A stretch of DNA of 64,000 bases from assembly GCF_003346865.1 (NCBI RefSeq), contig NZ_QDKL01000003.1:620001-684000 (forward strand), in the 5' to 3' direction. This document shows positions 62,913-64,000 of this stretch, piece after piece. Under the pieces are notes generated by a model. It worked only from the letters and a program-made list of their open reading frames with translations, was not told where the DNA came from and ran no database searches. Numbering within the stretch: the stretch's first letter is position 1; each line of letters starts with the position of its first letter. The translations under genes and the position numbers were made by a program. Source of the DNA: Halobacteriovorax vibrionivorans. GTDB taxonomy: Bacteria > Bdellovibrionota > Bacteriovoracia > Bacteriovoracales > Bacteriovoracaceae.

Positions 62913-64000
62913 ATGCATAAATACACACAACACTTTATAAAAGCTTTAATTTCATTAATTCTCGTAAGTAGTACGTATGCTTCTACAGTCGTGGCCATCA
63001 GCGATAACCAAATAGATATTGGCCATGAAAAACTACGTGCCCACCTCTATCGTAACTTTTCTGAATATCAAAACGGATATGACACCGATCGAAATGGAAA
63101 AGTTGATGATCTTAATGGGTGGAACTTTATTCATGATACTAATAAAGTATTCGACCCTTCACTCATTGGTACTTTTGATCCAAATGTATACAAGTACTAT
63201 GAAGTTAGACGTCGAAAAACATTAAAGATTGCAACAGATGAAGAACTTGAATGGTATAAAGAGATAAGAAAAGATGATGACTTCATGGATCATCGAAGTG
63301 ACTTCTCTTCATATACACATGGCTCTCATGTCACTTGTCTTGCAATGAATACAAAAAAACTTCCGTATGAAATGAAAAGCTGGGACCTTAAGTTCATGCC
63401 TATACGCTACCTTGGTGACGATGAAGTCGGGCTATTTAAAAAGAAAGAGTTTACACCGAGTAAATATTCAAGAAGCTATTATAAAATTCAAAATATTAAG
63501 AATTACCTAAACTATTATCAGTCTTGGATGATCAAAAAGTTTGAAGAGACAGTTAAATACTCAGCAAGTAAGTCAAAGATTTATCATGCCTCATGGGGCC
63601 AAAGCTGGGAGCCTGCATACGATATGGTAAACGAACTCTTTCAAGACGAGTTTGATATAAGTGAGAAAGAAGCTGATAAGAAATACAAGTCAACAATCAC
63701 GAAATTTCGTAACGACTATATGAAAGGCCTTATGAAAAAAGGTCAAAGAGTCGTAGAAAACTATTCAAATCTTTTATTCGTCTTCTCTGCTGGAAATAAG
63801 AAAGATAATACAGATGAAATGCTTCACTACCCTTCATCAATTATCGCTGATAATGTTATCTCCGTAGGAGCAATTGACGAAGACAATGAAGATAAAGCTT
63901 ATTTTTCTAATTTTGGGAAAACAACTGTTTCTCTCTTTGCACCAGGTGTGGCCATATACTCATGTTCACCAGGAGATCGCTACATTCCAATTAATGGTAC
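62913..64000 (+). CDS. Subtilisin-like serine protease (S8), 3-prime partial
   Basis: 362 codons lie in the window and the gene continues past its end. Signal peptide (HFIKALISLILVSSTYAS), then the S8 domain: VVAISDNQIDIGHEKLRAHL around the catalytic Asp, SSYTHGSHVTCLA with the His, LLFVFSAGNKKDN with the oxyanion Asn, and FAPGVAIYSCSPGD leading to INGT at the edge, where GTSMA with the Ser should follow. A large insert between Asp and His and another before the Asn are unusual. No ribosome binding site is visible before the ATG. Exported protease, plausible in predation but not provable here. Confidence 0.88.
   Translation, partial: MHKYTQHFIKALISLILVSSTYASTVVAISDNQIDIGHEKLRAHLYRNFSEYQNGYDTDRNGKVDDLNGWNFIHDTNKVFDPSLIGTFDPNVYKYYEVRRRKTLKIATDEELEWYKEIRKDDDFMDHRSDFSSYTHGSHVTCLAMNTKKLPYEMKSWDLKFMPIRYLGDDEVGLFKKKEFTPSKYSRSYYKIQNIKNYLNYYQSWMIKKFEETVKYSASKSKIYHASWGQSWEPAYDMVNELFQDEFDISEKEADKKYKSTITKFRNDYMKGLMKKGQRVVENYSNLLFVFSAGNKKDNTDEMLHYPSSIIADNVISVGAIDEDNEDKAYFSNFGKTTVSLFAPGVAIYSCSPGDRYIPING

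Overview
This 64 kb window is ordinary-density bacterial chromosome, AT-rich (GC in the high 30s percent by eye), with short spacers, many 1-8 base gene overlaps and several TTG starts backed by good Shine-Dalgarno sequences. The gene content suggests a predatory delta-type bacterium of the Bdellovibrionota, most likely the Bacteriovorax/Halobacteriovorax group: many large secreted proteins of unknown function, a short flagellin, a CarD regulator, SleB-like and other secreted hydrolases, and amino-acid catabolism. That assignment is inference. No tRNA, rRNA, CRISPR array, prophage or intact insertion sequence was found.

Layout. 1-1902: end of a leucine/branched-chain acyl-CoA degradation cluster (MCC beta chain and a crotonase). 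2029-7763: two tandem paralogous giant secreted proteins. 8020-14557: aromatic amino acid catabolism (NUDIX-MBL fusion, fused indolepyruvate:ferredoxin oxidoreductase, a TonB-like protein, 4-hydroxyphenylpyruvate dioxygenase). 15216-22186: one tight plus-strand operon resembling the lower phenylacetyl-CoA pathway (EthD protein, PaaF, PaaG, a PaaA-like oxygenase, a split PaaH, PaaJ, an aldehyde dehydrogenase), closed by a strong terminator. 24496-29242: flagellin and, divergently, a repeat protein plus a degenerate HD-GYP protein, both sides with sigma-28-type promoters. 29239-37350: phosphoesterase, zincin, UvrB, TetR, CarD, Ndk, SucCD. 37554-45592: MBL hydrolase, GYF-like protein, arginase family, SleB-like hydrolase, MauG-type cytochrome, and a flavohemoglobin/NsrR pair with clear operators. 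46082-51133: YceI protein, small exported proteins, Ffh and a HAD phosphatase. 51198-64000: Dus, a locus of large exported proteins including a 1697-residue Cys-rich lipoprotein, an EEP-family hydrolase and a subtilase that runs off the end.

How genes may work together. The fused oxidoreductase would turn arylpyruvates from Phe/Tyr/Trp into arylacetyl-CoA, and the operon at 15-22 kb would take phenylacetyl-CoA-type intermediates toward acetyl-CoA and succinyl-CoA, which SucCD can use; HPPD is the parallel tyrosine route. NsrR and Hmp form a nitric-oxide sensing and detoxifying pair. The least explained parts are the sigma-28-controlled repeat protein/degenerate HD-GYP pair, the two families of giant secreted proteins, a perfect 24-bp hairpin at 24.0 kb, a set of apparently leaderless promoters, and two GC-rich structured islands in convergent spacers.
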